A DNA stretch of 64,000 bases from Paraburkholderia panacisoli (GCF_008369935.1 NZ_VTUZ01000001.1:310001-374000), one strand, 5' to 3'; shown: positions 33,635 through 44,523, numbered from the stretch's first letter. Notes: generated from the letters alone by a model not told the origin. Program-made: numbers and translations.

Positions 33635-34573
33635 ATGATGTCCGCCGCTTCGTTCGCCTCGCCAGTGTCAACCGCCTCAATCGCCTCAGCCGCTTCACCA
33701 GCCGCAGCCGTTGCGTCCGTCCCGATCCCGCAAGCCCAACCGGATTGCGCGCGAAGCGCCGCGCTGGCCGCCTTGCGCGAAAGCGATCCGGCCGCGAAGG
33801 CCGCCGCGGCCCGCGCGTTGTACGCCGCCGTGCTGGACGGTCGCGCCGCCTGTGCAGCCGGCTTCGAACTCGATGAGCCGGCCGGCTTGCCGGGCCGCCC
33901 CATGCGGCCCGAACTGGTCGAGCCGCGCAAGCTTGGGCGGCGCGCCATGCAATCGGCGCAAGGGCGCGCGGTCTTGCTTCACGCGCTGGCGCACATCGAA
34001 TTCAACGCGATCAATCTCGCGCTCGATGCCGTCTGGCGCTTCGCCGGCATGCCTGCGGCGTTCTACGCCGACTGGCTCAAGGTTGCCGCCGAAGAGGCCT
34101 ATCACTTCTCGCTGCTGGCCGCGCGCCTCGCGCAATACGGCCACGCATACGGCGATTTTCCCGCGCACGACGGCCTGTGGGATATGTGCGAGCGCACCCG
34201 CGGCGACGTGCTGGCGCGTATGGCCCTGGTGCCGCGCACGCTCGAGGCACGCGGCCTCGACGCGTCACCGCCGATCCGCGCGCGCCTGCTACAGGCGGGC
34301 GACCAGGCATCCGCGGCGATTCTCGACGTGATCCTACGCGATGAAATCGGCCATGTGCTGATCGGCAACCGCTGGTTCCGGCATCTGTGCGACGCGAGCG
34401 GCCTCGACCCGCACGCGACGTACACGCGACTCGCCGACCAGTATCACGCACCGAAATTACGTGGTCCGTTCAATTTCGAAGCGCGCCGCGACGCCGGGTT
34501 CGACGAAGCGGAACTCGCCGCACTGGCGCATCTCGACGCCCAGCAGCCGGGCGGCCCGACCGCGCTCGACTGA
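33635..34573 (+). CDS. DUF455 ferritin-like protein
   Basis: The 312-residue protein is all-helical with carboxylate/histidine metal-ligand pairs as in ferritin-like di-iron folds: LLHALAHIEFNAINLALDA, LKVAAEEAYHFSLLAARLAQ and VILRDEIGHVLIGNRWFRH. It belongs to the DUF455 family, which is linked loosely to tRNA-modifying di-iron enzymes such as MiaE; the reaction is unknown. The first 30 residues are Ala/Ser-rich and probably not part of the fold, so the true start may be further in. Stands alone between promoters. Confidence 0.85.
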   Translation: MMSAASFASPVSTASIASAASPAAAVASVPIPQAQPDCARSAALAALRESDPAAKAAAARALYAAVLDGRAACAAGFELDEPAGLPGRPMRPELVEPRKLGRRAMQSAQGRAVLLHALAHIEFNAINLALDAVWRFAGMPAAFYADWLKVAAEEAYHFSLLAARLAQYGHAYGDFPAHDGLWDMCERTRGDVLARMALVPRTLEARGLDASPPIRARLLQAGDQASAAILDVILRDEIGHVLIGNRWFRHLCDASGLDPHATYTRLADQYHAPKLRGPFNFEARRDAGFDEAELAALAHLDAQQPGGPTALD

Positions 34574-34617
34574 GTGCATGCTCAATAATCCGACCCCCAC
34601 GTCTCGTCAGCTGTCTC

Positions 34618-34623
34618 TATAAT
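34618..34623 (+). promoter_or_regulatory. Candidate -10 element of an alpha/beta hydrolase gene
   Basis: TATAAT lies 32 bases before the hydrolase ATG. A matching -35 is not obvious. Confidence 0.4.
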
Positions 34624-34654
34624 CGAACGACCATTCTTTTTTGGCGCGCCGTTC

Positions 34655-35539
34655 ATGAATACTTCCCGATCCGAGTTTGTCGCCGTACGCGGCGTCCGTC
34701 TGCATGTGCGGCGGTGGGGCCATCCCGACGCGCCCATGCTCTTCATGCTGCACGGCTGGATGGACGTGGCGGCGTCGTTCCAGTTCGTCGTCGATGCGCT
34801 GGGCGGCGACTGGCAGGTAATCGCCCCCGACATGCGCGGCTTCGGCCTGTCGGACTGGCCGGTGGCCGAGCGCGGCGGCGGCAATTACTGGATCCCGGAC
34901 TATGTCGCCGATCTCGACGCGCTGCTCGACCACTACGCGCCGGCCGGCGAAGTGAATCTGGTCGGCCATAGCATGGGCGCGAACATCGTTTGCCTGTATG
35001 CGGGTGCGCGGCCGGAGCGGGTGCGGCGGGTGGTCGACCTGGAGGGCTTCGGGCTCGCGCCGTCGCACTCGGCGCAAGCGCCCAGGCGCCTGCGCAACTG
35101 GCTCGACGAACTGCGCGATCCGCCGCAGTTGAAGCGCTACGCGTCGCTCGACGACGTCGCCGCCCGCCTGATCAAAACCAATCCGCGGCTCGACCCGGCG
35201 CGCGCGAAGTTTCTCGCGCAGCACTGGTCGAAACCGGACGGCGAAGGGCGCTTCATGCTGCTCGCCGACCCGGCGCACAAGCTGCGCGGGCCGACGCTGT
35301 ATCGGCTCGACGAAGTGATGGCGGTATGGCGCAAGGTGAGCGCGAAGGTGCTGCACGTCGAGGCCGCCAATTCGCCGACGCTCGCGCAGATCGCCGGCGA
35401 GATTCCGCTCGACGAATTCAAGGCGCGCTTCCAGGCGTTCCCGGACTGGCGCGAAAAGATCATCGACGCAGCGGGACACATGGTGCACCACGACCAGCCG
35501 GAGCAGGTGGCCGCGCTGATCGAGGGATTTTGCGCCTGA
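34655..35539 (+). CDS. Alpha/beta-fold hydrolase
   Basis: The 294-residue protein carries the alpha/beta hydrolase core: HGWMDVAASFQFVVDALGGD (oxyanion strand), DMRGFGLSDWPV, nucleophile GHSMGANIVCLY near residue 110, and the late histidine in DAAGHMVHHDQPEQVA (about 277). The arrangement resembles epoxide hydrolase and MhpC-type enzymes, but the substrate is unknown. The PHP gene follows after 100 bases. Confidence 0.88.
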   Translation: MNTSRSEFVAVRGVRLHVRRWGHPDAPMLFMLHGWMDVAASFQFVVDALGGDWQVIAPDMRGFGLSDWPVAERGGGNYWIPDYVADLDALLDHYAPAGEVNLVGHSMGANIVCLYAGARPERVRRVVDLEGFGLAPSHSAQAPRRLRNWLDELRDPPQLKRYASLDDVAARLIKTNPRLDPARAKFLAQHWSKPDGEGRFMLLADPAHKLRGPTLYRLDEVMAVWRKVSAKVLHVEAANSPTLAQIAGEIPLDEFKARFQAFPDWREKIIDAAGHMVHHDQPEQVAALIEGFCA

Positions 35540-35639
35540 ACGCCGTGAATATCGGCAGACGTGGACGTCCGCGCGAGATAGCTCTGCGCCCATTTACTGC
35601 GTTGCAGTAAAATGGATGGTCAACTTTTCCCGGACCACG

Positions 35640-36470
35640 ATGAACGCCGATCTCCACTGCCACTCCACCGTTTCCGACGGCCAGTTCGCGCCGGCTGACG
35701 TCGCGCGTCGCGCGCACGCGGGCGGCGTGACACTGTGGGCGCTGACCGACCACGACGAGGTAGGCGGCCAGCAGGAAGCGCGTGCCGCCGCCGAGGCGCT
35801 TGGCATCGGCTACGTGAGCGGTGTCGAAATCTCGGTGACGTGGGCGTCGCGTACCGTGCACATCGTTGGCTTGGGCATTGATCCGGCGAGTTCGATTCTG
35901 ATCGACGGTCTGGCGCGCACCCGCGACGGCCGTGCCGCGCGCGCCGAAGCCATGGGCGAACAGCTGGACGCGCTCGGCATTCCCGACGCGTACCAGGGCG
36001 CGCTCAAATACGTGTCGAACCCGGACATGATTTCGCGCACGCATTTCGCCCGCTTCATGGTCGAGAGCGGCTATTGCAGCTCCACGCAAGACGTGTTCAA
36101 CCGCTATCTCGGCGACGGCAAACCGGGTTACGTCGCGCATCGTTGGGCCAAACTGGCCGACGCGGTCGGCTGGATCCAGGCCGCCGGCGGCGAGGCGATC
36201 ATCGCGCATCCGGGTCGTTACGCGTACACGCCGGTCGAATTCGACGCGTTTTTCGCCGAATTCATCGATCTCGGCGGCAAGGCGATCGAAGTAGTGACCG
36301 GCAGCCACACTCCAGACCAATACCGCGAATACGCGGATGTTGCGCGCCGGTTCGGTTTCGAGGCGTCGCGCGGCTCCGACTTCCACGCGTCCGGCGAAGG
36401 CCGCATCGAGCTCGGCGCGCTGCCGCAATTGCCTTCCGATCTCAAGCCTGTCTGGGAACGCTGGCTGTGA
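35640..36470 (+). CDS. rnm: PHP-domain phosphoesterase (RNase AM / YciV type)
   Basis: The 276-residue protein has the PHP motifs in order: MNADLHCHSTVSDG, LTDHDEVGGQQEAR, GVEISVTWASRTVHIVGLGI, AHPGRYAYTP, and RGSDFHASGE. It is the YciV/Rnm family, described as a 5'-3' exonuclease that matures rRNA 5' ends and hydrolyses 3',5'-nucleoside bisphosphates. I choose the ATG at 35640, which places HCH at residues 6-8; an ATG at 35616 is also in frame. Its neighbour yciO is the same as in E. coli, which supports the call. Confidence 0.88.
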   Translation: MNADLHCHSTVSDGQFAPADVARRAHAGGVTLWALTDHDEVGGQQEARAAAEALGIGYVSGVEISVTWASRTVHIVGLGIDPASSILIDGLARTRDGRAARAEAMGEQLDALGIPDAYQGALKYVSNPDMISRTHFARFMVESGYCSSTQDVFNRYLGDGKPGYVAHRWAKLADAVGWIQAAGGEAIIAHPGRYAYTPVEFDAFFAEFIDLGGKAIEVVTGSHTPDQYREYADVARRFGFEASRGSDFHASGEGRIELGALPQLPSDLKPVWERWL

Positions 36471-36621
36471 TCGCGCGCCGTGCCACGCGGCACGTCACGC
36501 GCGGATCACAGCCGGAGCCGGCCGCACGCGGCGCATGCCCGCGTCCGCTCTTCCGGCCGCCGCTGATCCGCAGTTCAACCGCGGTTCGCCCCCCGTTCAT
36601 CTGTCGTCATCGTTAGTCGCC

Positions 36622-37257
36622 ATGTCCCAATACTTTCGGCTTCACCCTGACAACCCGCAGCCCCGCCTCGTCAAACAGGCCGTGCAGATCATCAAGGACG
36701 GCGGCGTGGTCGCGTTGCCGACGGACTCGAGCTATGCGCTTGCCTGCCAGCTCGACGACAAGGACGCGGCCGAGCGTCTGCGGCGGATTCGCGGGCTCGA
36801 CGAAAAGCAGCTGCTGTCGTTGCTGGTGCGCGACCTGTCGGAACTGGCGAACTTCGCAATGGTGGACAACCGCCAGTACCGGTTGATCAAGTCGGTGACG
36901 CCGGGCCCGTACGTGTTCGTGCTGCAGGCCACCAAGGAAGTGCCGCGGCGCCTGTCGCACCCGTCGCGCAAGACCATCGGCCTGCGGGTGCCGGACCACG
37001 CGATCACGCTGGCGATTCTCGAGGAACTCGGCGAGCCGCTGCTCGGCTCGACGCTGATCATGCCGGACGAAACCCAGCCGCTGAATGACCCGGAAGAAAT
37101 CCGCACGCGCCTCGAAAAGCAGCTGGATCTGGTGATCGACGGCGGCCCCTGCGTGTGCGAGCCGTCGACCGTGATCGACCTCACTGGCCCGGAGCCGGTG
37201 CTGGTGCGGGCGGGGCGCGGCTCTCTCGCGCCCTTCGGTCTCGAAGAGACGGCATGA
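36622..37257 (+). CDS. yciO: Sua5/YciO/YrdC family protein
   Basis: The 211-residue protein begins MSQYFRLHPDNPQPRLVKQA. It contains GGVVALPTDSSYALACQLDD and the nucleotide/RNA-binding surface LSLLVRDLSELANFAMVDN with RKTIGLRVPDHAITLAILEE. The fold is shared with TsaC/Sua5, which makes threonylcarbamoyl-AMP for tRNA t6A. YciO-type members are close homologues whose activity is lower or uncertain. The pairing with the PHP gene upstream is conserved. Confidence 0.88.
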   Translation: MSQYFRLHPDNPQPRLVKQAVQIIKDGGVVALPTDSSYALACQLDDKDAAERLRRIRGLDEKQLLSLLVRDLSELANFAMVDNRQYRLIKSVTPGPYVFVLQATKEVPRRLSHPSRKTIGLRVPDHAITLAILEELGEPLLGSTLIMPDETQPLNDPEEIRTRLEKQLDLVIDGGPCVCEPSTVIDLTGPEPVLVRAGRGSLAPFGLEETA

Positions 37258-37290
37258 GTGAAAGCGGACAGACGCACGCAGTCGCGTTGT

Positions 37291-37296
37291 TACAAT
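37291..37296 (+). promoter_or_regulatory. Candidate -10 element before the M50 protease gene
   Basis: TACAAT followed by AGCGAG lies nine bases before the ATG, implying a very short leader if used. No good -35 is seen. Confidence 0.3.
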
Positions 37297-37304
37297 AGCG
37301 AGTT

Positions 37305-37967
37305 ATGGATTCTTCCCTGATACAAACCATTGCGGTGTACGCGTTGCCGGTTATTTTTGCGATAACGCTGCACGAAGCCGCGCACGGCTACGTCGCGCGC
37401 TGGCTCGGCGACAACACCGCATACGTGCTCGGGCGCGTTTCGATCAATCCGATGCGGCACATCGATCCGCTCGGCACGATCGCGATTCCGTTGCTGTTGT
37501 ACTTCGCGACGAGCGGCGCGTTCATGTTCGGGTACGCGAAGCCGGTGCCGGTCGCTTTCGGCAACCTGCGCAATCCGCGCTGGGGCAGCTTGTGGGTCGC
37601 GGCGGCGGGCCCTGCGTGCAATTTCATCCAGGCGCTGATCTGGGGCCTGTTCGGCGTCGGGTTGGCGGTGCTGAACGTCGACGAACCGTTCTTCACGCGC
37701 ATGGCGGGCGCGGGCGTCGGCGTGAATCTCGTGCTCGGCGTGCTGAACCTGTTTCCGCTGCCGCCGCTGGACGGCGGCCGCGTGCTGATGGCGCTGCTGC
37801 CGCCGCGCCAGTCGATCGGGCTGGCGCGGCTCGAACCGTATGGTTTCTTCATCGTCATGGCGCTGGTCATGACCGGCACGCTGACGCGCTACTGGCTGAA
37901 TCCGCTCGTTACGCTCGGCTACAGTGCGATTACCGCAATCCTGACTCCACTTGTTTCGCTTTTCTAA
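37305..37967 (+). CDS. Site-2 protease-like M50 membrane metalloprotease
   Basis: The 220-residue integral membrane protein has the zinc motif HEAAH (residues 24-28 in ITLHEAAHGYVARWLGDN) and the second metal-binding motif LNLFPLPPLDGGR near residue 150. Five or six hydrophobic helices surround them. Members cleave substrates within the membrane; the substrate here is unknown. There is no PDZ domain, so it is not RseP. trpS begins seven bases after its stop. Confidence 0.9.
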   Translation: MDSSLIQTIAVYALPVIFAITLHEAAHGYVARWLGDNTAYVLGRVSINPMRHIDPLGTIAIPLLLYFATSGAFMFGYAKPVPVAFGNLRNPRWGSLWVAAAGPACNFIQALIWGLFGVGLAVLNVDEPFFTRMAGAGVGVNLVLGVLNLFPLPPLDGGRVLMALLPPRQSIGLARLEPYGFFIVMALVMTGTLTRYWLNPLVTLGYSAITAILTPLVSLF

Positions 37968-37973
37968 ATAATC

Positions 37974-39176
<1,203 letters not shown>

Positions 39177-39193
39177 GCCGCGACGCAGCAGCG

Positions 39194-39790
39194 ATGAGCA
39201 CGTCCGCCGCCGTCCACGGATTGGGTGAGCCGTCGCGCTGGGTGCGCGATTGGGCCCATCTGGTCGCCGCGGGCGGTGCGGTGCTCGATGTGGCGTCGGG
39301 AGCGGGGCGGCATGCGCGATTCTTCGCGGCGCTGGGGCACCCGGTGACCGCGATCGACCACGATGCGGCCGCGCTCGGCACGCTGCGCAACGAGCCGCTC
39401 GTTACCCCGCTCGCGGCCGACCTCGAAGGCGCCGCGTGGCCGCTGTCCGCCGATGCAAAATTCGCCGCCGTCGTGGTGACGAACTATTTGCACCGGCCGC
39501 TCTTTCCGGATCTTTTGCGCTCGCTCGCCCCCGGTGGCGTACTGGTTTACGAGACCTTCGCGCAAGGAAATGAAAGCGTCGGCAAGCCCTCCAATCCGGC
39601 GTTTCTGCTCGCGCCCGGCGAGCTTCTCGACAGGGTGCGCGGCCAGCTCAGGGTGATCGCGTTTCAGGACGGTTTTCTCGCGCAGCCGCGCCCGGCCTAC
39701 GTCCAGCGCATCTGCGCGATTCTCGAGGCAAAGCGCCCAGACGACCTCGCGCAGGCGGCACCGCCGCCTTGTTACGAGTTGGCTGGCTAA
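39194..39790 (+). CDS. Class I SAM-dependent methyltransferase
   Basis: The 198-residue protein has the SAM motif I GGAVLDVASGAGRHARFFAA near residue 30, the acidic end of strand 2 (VTAIDHDAAALG) and motif IV (VVVTNYLHRPLFPDLLRSLA). It resembles the TehB-like small methyltransferases; the substrate is unknown. It starts 17 bases after trpS. Confidence 0.87.
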   Translation: MSTSAAVHGLGEPSRWVRDWAHLVAAGGAVLDVASGAGRHARFFAALGHPVTAIDHDAAALGTLRNEPLVTPLAADLEGAAWPLSADAKFAAVVVTNYLHRPLFPDLLRSLAPGGVLVYETFAQGNESVGKPSNPAFLLAPGELLDRVRGQLRVIAFQDGFLAQPRPAYVQRICAILEAKRPDDLAQAAPPPCYELAG

Positions 39791-39795
39791 TCCGC

Positions 39796-39801
39796 TACAA
39801 T
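39796..39801 (+). promoter_or_regulatory. Candidate -10 element of dapA
   Basis: TACAAT followed by CGCGGT lies 32 bases before dapA, just after the methyltransferase stop. TTGTTA (39769-39774) is 21 bases upstream, too far for a good -35. Confidence 0.4.
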
Positions 39802-39833
39802 CGCGGTTTACCTGATCAAATTCATGGCGTTTC

Positions 39834-40757
39834 ATGACTAACGGCAACCAGAGCGGCAACCTCAGCACCAGCAGCGTTCAGATCCGCGGCAGCATTCCTG
39901 CCATCATCACCCCCATGCTGGAAGACGGCAGCCTCGATCTGCCGGCGTTTCGCAAACTGATCGACTGGCACATCGCGGAAGGCACGGACGGGCTCGTCGT
40001 GGTGGGCACGAGCGGCGAGTCGGCCACGCTGTCGGTCGAAGAGCACGTGCTGATGGTCAAGACCGCGGTCGAGCACACGGCGGGCCGGATTCCGGTGATC
40101 GCGGGCTCGGGCGGTAACAGCACCACTGAAGCGATCGAACTCACGCAACAGGCGAAAGACGTCGGCGCGGACGCGACGCTGCAGGTCGTGCCGTATTACA
40201 ACAAGCCGACTCAGGAAGGCATCTACCGCCATTTCGCGAAGATCGCCGAAACCGTCGACCTCCCGGTGATCCTGTACAACGTGCCGGGCCGCACCGTCGC
40301 GGACATGAGCAACGAGACCATCCTGCGCTGCGCGCAGGTGCCGGGTATCGTCGGCGTGAAGGAAGCGACCGGCAACATCGACCGCGCCGCGCATCTGATC
40401 AAATCCGCGCCTGCGCACTTCGGCATCTACAGCGGCGACGATCCCACCGCGATCGCGCTGATGCTGCTCGGCGGCCACGGGAATATCTCGGTCACCGCCA
40501 ACGTCGCGCCGCGCGCGATGAGCGAGCTCTGCAAGGCCGCGCTCGCAGCTGACGCGAAGACCGCGCGTGAAATTCATCTGAAACTCCTGTCGCTGCATAA
40601 GAACCTGTTCGTCGAATCGAATCCGATTCCGGCCAAATGGGCATTGCAGCAACTGGGTCGTGTGCAGGGCGGAATCCGCCTGCCGCTCACGCCGCTCGAC
40701 GCGCAGTACCACGAAGTGGTGCGCGGCGCGCTGCGCGAAGCGGGCCTGCTGGGCTAA
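39834..40757 (+). CDS. dapA: 4-hydroxy-tetrahydrodipicolinate synthase
   Basis: The 307-residue TIM-barrel aldolase condenses pyruvate with aspartate semialdehyde, the first step toward diaminopimelate and lysine. Seen are [16 protein letters not shown], the tyrosine of [13 protein letters not shown] and the Schiff-base lysine in [16 protein letters not shown]. The first 15 residues (Asn/Ser-rich) are variable. bamC follows, the same pairing as in E. coli. Confidence 0.96.
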   Translation: MTNGNQSGNLSTSSVQIRGSIPAIITPMLEDGSLDLPAFRKLIDWHIAEGTDGLVVVGTSGESATLSVEEHVLMVKTAVEHTAGRIPVIAGSGGNSTTEAIELTQQAKDVGADATLQVVPYYNKPTQEGIYRHFAKIAETVDLPVILYNVPGRTVADMSNETILRCAQVPGIVGVKEATGNIDRAAHLIKSAPAHFGIYSGDDPTAIALMLLGGHGNISVTANVAPRAMSELCKAALAADAKTAREIHLKLLSLHKNLFVESNPIPAKWALQQLGRVQGGIRLPLTPLDAQYHEVVRGALREAGLLG

Positions 40758-40883
40758 GCGGGGCGACCGCGGCACCAGCGCCAACGAAAGACTGCCACCG
40801 GCATTCCCTTAACCGACGTCGATCCAGCCCACGTTCCCGGCACACAGAACCAGGCACCGCGTTCCAGCATCACGAAGGACCTC

Positions 40884-42023
40884 ATGAAACGTTCCGCACT
40901 TTCCCTCCACGCAACCCGCATGGCGGCGCTGGCGCTTGCCCTGACGACGCTCGCCGGCTGTGACACGCTGAACGACTGGTTCGCTTCCGACCGCGTCAAC
41001 TACAAGGTCGCGGCGAGCGCGCCGCCGCTGGCCGTTCCGAACGACCTGAGCACCTCGCCGACCGACCAGCGCTACGTCGCGCCGCCGGCCAATCTGGCGC
41101 TGGGCGGCGCGCCCACGCGCGCGGTCACGGCTGCCGGCAATGCCACCGAAGGCCAGCCGAATGCGCAAGACCCGCTCGGCATGCATATCGAGCGTGACGG
41201 CGATCGCCGCTGGCTGGTGGTCGACGGCCGTTCGCCGGAACAGCTGTGGCCGCAATTGCAGGAGTTCTGGCAGGAAAACGGTTTTGTCCTGAAAACGGAC
41301 GCGCCTGCCACCGGCATCATGACGACCGACTGGGCTGAAAACCGCGCGAATATTCCGGACGACTGGTTCCGCCGCACGGTCGGCAAGGTGATCGACTTCG
41401 CGTACTCATCGGGTACGCGCGACAGCTTCCGCACGCTGGTGTCGCGCGGAGCGTCCGACACCACCGACATTTCGATCACGCACAGCGCGATGGAAGAAGT
41501 GATGACCGGCCAGGACAAGACATCGTCGCGCTGGGAAGAGCGCCCGCGCGATCCGGCGCTTGAAGCGCTGTTCCTGAGCAAGCTGATGGAGAAGTTCGGT
41601 CTGACCGAAGCGCAATCGAAGCAACTGCTGACCGACGCGCGCCCGGCCACCGCGCCGACCACGATCGACCAGAGCGCGGGCGCCTCGACGCTGGATCTGC
41701 AGGAATCGTTCGACCGTGCGTGGCTGCGCGTGGGCCTCGCGCTCGACCGTACCAACTTCACGGTCGACAACCGTGATCGCGCGAAGGGCATCTACTACGT
41801 GCGTTACGCGGACTCGATGCAGGAACTGAAGCGCGAAGGGCTGTTCGGCAAGCTGTTCTACGGCGGCAATTCGTCGAAGAAGCCGGGTCAGGAATTTCTC
41901 GTCAATGTGCGCTCGAAGGGCGACACGGTGACGCAGGTGGCGGTGCTCGACGCGAACGGGCAGATCGACACGTCGTCTGACGCGCAGCGCATCGTGACGC
42001 TGCTGCACGCGCAGCTGAATTAA
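40884..42023 (+). CDS. bamC: Outer-membrane protein assembly factor BamC
   Basis: The 379-residue lipoprotein has a signal peptide ending in the lipobox TLAGC (cysteine about residue 26). The unstructured N-terminal segment that binds BamD follows (SDRVNYKVAASAPPLAVPND). Two helix-grip domains come next (RWLVVDGRSPEQLWPQLQEF and ESFDRAWLRVGLALDRTNFT). It is a component of the BAM complex that folds outer-membrane beta-barrels. Position after dapA supports it. Confidence 0.93.
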   Translation: MKRSALSLHATRMAALALALTTLAGCDTLNDWFASDRVNYKVAASAPPLAVPNDLSTSPTDQRYVAPPANLALGGAPTRAVTAAGNATEGQPNAQDPLGMHIERDGDRRWLVVDGRSPEQLWPQLQEFWQENGFVLKTDAPATGIMTTDWAENRANIPDDWFRRTVGKVIDFAYSSGTRDSFRTLVSRGASDTTDISITHSAMEEVMTGQDKTSSRWEERPRDPALEALFLSKLMEKFGLTEAQSKQLLTDARPATAPTTIDQSAGASTLDLQESFDRAWLRVGLALDRTNFTVDNRDRAKGIYYVRYADSMQELKREGLFGKLFYGGNSSKKPGQEFLVNVRSKGDTVTQVAVLDANGQIDTSSDAQRIVTLLHAQLN

Positions 42024-42030
42024 ACGCGCC

Positions 42031-42804
42031 GTGCGCTTCGCAAGTCTCGGCAGCGGCAGTGAAGGCAACGCGCTGCTAGTGGAAGCGCACAGCGGCGCGA
42101 CTACCACGCGCGTGCTACTCGACTGCGGCTTTTCGGCGAGGGAAGTCGAGCGGCGTCTGACCCGGATCGGCGCGAGCGTCGAAGGTCTCGACGCTATTCT
42201 GATCACGCATGAGCATAGCGATCACATCGGTAGCGCGCTGACGCTGGCGCGCAAGTGGTCGATTCCGCTGTACATGAGCTGGGGGACCGCCCGCGCGGTG
42301 GGCGCCGACGAAGCCGATGTCGACCTGCAGGTGCTGTGGGGCGACGAAGCGGTAGCGATCGGCGACCTCAGCGTCCTCCCTTATACCGTCCCTCACGACG
42401 CGCGCGAGCCGCTGCAATACGTGTTCTCGAATGGCGCGAGCCGGCTCGGCGTACTGACCGATGTCGGCACGTCCACGCCGCATATCAGCGGGGTGCTGAG
42501 CGGCTGCGACGCGCTGGTGCTCGAGTGCAATCACGATCTGCGGATGCTGGCGGGCAGCCGATATCCGCAGTCGTTGAAAGCGCGTATCGGCGGCAATCAT
42601 GGGCATTTGAACAACGACGCGGCGGCGGAGATTCTCGCATCGCTCGACCGCTCGCGGCTGCGTCATCTGGTTGCTGCGCATTTGAGTCAGCAGAACAATC
42701 TGCCGGAACTGGCACAGGCCGCGATGGCCGGCGTGCTGGGCGCGGCACCTACCGAAGTGGTGGTCGCTTCGCAGGATGATGGGTTTGCGTGGCTGAGCGT
42801 GTGA
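42031..42804 (+). CDS. MBL-fold metallohydrolase (YycJ-like)
   Basis: The 257-residue protein begins from a GTG as MRFASLGSGSEGNALLVEAH and has the metal motif HEHSDHIGSALTL near residue 60. Further ligands follow in VLECNHDLRML and GNHGHLNNDAAAE. It resembles YycJ/WalJ-type enzymes, reported as 5'-exonucleases in Firmicutes; here the role is unknown. It starts only seven bases after bamC and is probably cotranscribed. Confidence 0.88.
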   Translation: MRFASLGSGSEGNALLVEAHSGATTTRVLLDCGFSAREVERRLTRIGASVEGLDAILITHEHSDHIGSALTLARKWSIPLYMSWGTARAVGADEADVDLQVLWGDEAVAIGDLSVLPYTVPHDAREPLQYVFSNGASRLGVLTDVGTSTPHISGVLSGCDALVLECNHDLRMLAGSRYPQSLKARIGGNHGHLNNDAAAEILASLDRSRLRHLVAAHLSQQNNLPELAQAAMAGVLGAAPTEVVVASQDDGFAWLSV

Positions 42805-42859
42805 TACTTGTTTGAACGCGGTTGCGGTATCTGGCGGTAGCCCCGGCGACACCCATGAA

Positions 42860-42893
42860 AAAAGCCCATAACGATTGCTCGTTACGGGCTTTT
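42860..42893. terminator. Bidirectional intrinsic terminator
   Basis: AAAAGCCCATAACGA (42860-42874) pairs with TCGTTACGGGCTTTT (42879-42893), with one A-C mismatch. It separates the MBL gene from the convergent Bax-inhibitor-1 gene and has A and T runs for both. Confidence 0.88.
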
Positions 42894-42940
42894 CACTTTT
42901 GAGGGCGGGCGTTTGTAGAACGCCTCGCCCCGAGTCAGGC

Positions 42941-43639
42941 TCAGTTGCGGTTGCCGCCGAAGATGCCGAGCAACGCGAGCAGGTTGACGAACACGTTGTA
43001 CAGATCCAGGTAGATCGCGAGCGTGGCCGTGATGTAATTCGTCTCGCCGCCGTTCACGACGCGCTGCACGTCGAACAGCATGTAGGCCGAGAAGATCACG
43101 ATCGCCATCACCGAAACAGTCAGCATCAGCGCCGACAGTTGCAGGAACACGTTCGCAACCGAAGCCAGCAGCAGCACGATCACGCCCATGAACAGCCACT
43201 TGCCGAGACCGGAAAAGTCGCGCTTGCTGACCGTGGCGATGGTTGCCATTGCCGTGAAGATCACACCAGTGCCACCGAAGGCGAGCATGATCAGCGACGG
43301 GCCGTTCGAAAAACCGAGCACGAAGCTCAGGATGCGCGACAGCATCAGGCCCATGAAGAACGTGAAGCCGAGCAGCACGAACACGCCAACCGAGCTGTCT
43401 TTGGTTTTCTGAATCGCGAACATGAAACCGAAGGCGATTGCGAAGAAGGCCAGCATGCTCATCGCCGGGCTGGTAGCGGCGAACAGCGAGAAGCCGGTGG
43501 CGAGCCCCACCCACGCCCCGAGCACGGTCGGAATCATGGACAGCGCCAGCAGCCAGTAGGTGTTCCGTAGCACGCGGTTGCGCGTTTCGGCCGTACTGAC
43601 GGCGCCGTTGCGGCCAAAGCTATACGGATGTTCGTTCAT
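42941..43639 (-). CDS. Bax inhibitor-1/YccA family membrane protein
   Basis: The 232-residue protein has seven hydrophobic helices, starting with NTYWLLALSMIPTVLGAWVG and including SFVLGFSNGPSLIMLAFGGT and LFMGVIVLLLASVANVFLQL. The end (LDLYNVFVNLLALLGIFGG) is the family signature. E. coli YccA binds and modulates FtsH and others may leak calcium; the role here is not known. AAGGAGAGACC precedes the ATG. The hflKC genes, also FtsH partners, lie 12 kb away. Confidence 0.92.
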   Translation of the reverse strand: MNEHPYSFGRNGAVSTAETRNRVLRNTYWLLALSMIPTVLGAWVGLATGFSLFAATSPAMSMLAFFAIAFGFMFAIQKTKDSSVGVFVLLGFTFFMGLMLSRILSFVLGFSNGPSLIMLAFGGTGVIFTAMATIATVSKRDFSGLGKWLFMGVIVLLLASVANVFLQLSALMLTVSVMAIVIFSAYMLFDVQRVVNGGETNYITATLAIYLDLYNVFVNLLALLGIFGGNRN

Positions 43640-43874
43640 GGTCTCTCCTTACCTCGGAAGCGTGTTTCGTGATGGTGGTACCGCGGGTCGTGCCGCGCCG
43701 GCCGGAGTGGTTGCCGCCAGGCGCAAAGTGTTCACCCCTAAGATTAGCGCGGAAGCACAGAGTTTCAATACCTCGAAAATGCCGGTAAGTCCTACGCTAC
43801 CAGCATTTTGCAACTCCTGCCGGCGACCTTTCAGTGTTGTAAGGGTCCAATCGCAATCATACACGGGAACATGC

Positions 43875-43880
43875 TACAAT
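43875..43880 (+). promoter_or_regulatory. Candidate -10 element of ndk
   Basis: TACAAT followed by AGCGGA lies 46 bases before ndk. No clear -35 is present at the expected distance. Confidence 0.4.
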
Positions 43881-43926
43881 AGCGGATTCATTTGAATCTG
43901 TAACCTCTTAATTTTTTGGAGTTTTT

Positions 43927-44352
43927 ATGGCGATCGAACGCACCCTGTCCATTATCAAGCCGGACGCAGTGGCCAAGAACGTGATCGGCCAGATCTACAC
44001 CCGTTTCGAAAACGCTGGTCTGAAGATCGTGGCATCGCGCATGGTTCACCTGTCGCGCGCTGACGCAGAGAAGTTCTACGCCGTGCACGCTGCACGTCCG
44101 TTCTTCAAGGACCTGGTCGAATTCATGATCTCGGGCCCCGTGGTCGTGCAAGCGCTGGAAGGCGAAAACGCAATCCTGAAGCACCGCGATCTGATGGGCG
44201 CGACGGATCCGAAGAAGGCGGAAAAGGGCACGATCCGCGCCGACTTCGCCGACAGCATCGACGCTAACGCCGTGCACGGTTCGGACGCGGCAGAAACCGC
44301 AGCGGTTGAAATTGCGTTCTTCTTCCCGCAAGTGAACGTCTACTCGCGCTAA
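43927..44352 (+). CDS. ndk: Nucleoside diphosphate kinase
   Basis: The 141-residue enzyme equilibrates nucleoside tri- and diphosphates. The start [20 protein letters not shown] and the phosphorylated histidine 117 in NAVHGSDA are intact. TTTTGGAG precedes the ATG. It heads a block whose order, ndk-rlmN-rodZ-ispG-hisS-yfgM-bamB-der, matches E. coli. Confidence 0.97.
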   Translation: MAIERTLSIIKPDAVAKNVIGQIYTRFENAGLKIVASRMVHLSRADAEKFYAVHAARPFFKDLVEFMISGPVVVQALEGENAILKHRDLMGATDPKKAEKGTIRADFADSIDANAVHGSDAAETAAVEIAFFFPQVNVYSR

Positions 44353-44523
44353 TCGCCATTCAGGCGAATTTGCCGCGCGCGATTCGGGCAGCCGATCTGA
44401 TTTATCGCACGAATCGCCTGGCAAAGTAGTAAGGTAAAAGCAGCAGGAATGGGCGCGAACGGCATTGCGTTCATGCAGCTTGTTGCATGAATGCAGTCTC
44501 GCACTGAAACGGCAGGATTCGAT

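Noticed and set aside
33316..33948. Minus-strand Lys/Ala-rich frame (AKEAAKKAAKDA), histone-like
   Set aside because: It overlaps the DUF455 gene on the plus strand and extends through its upstream region with low-complexity composition; no start signal.
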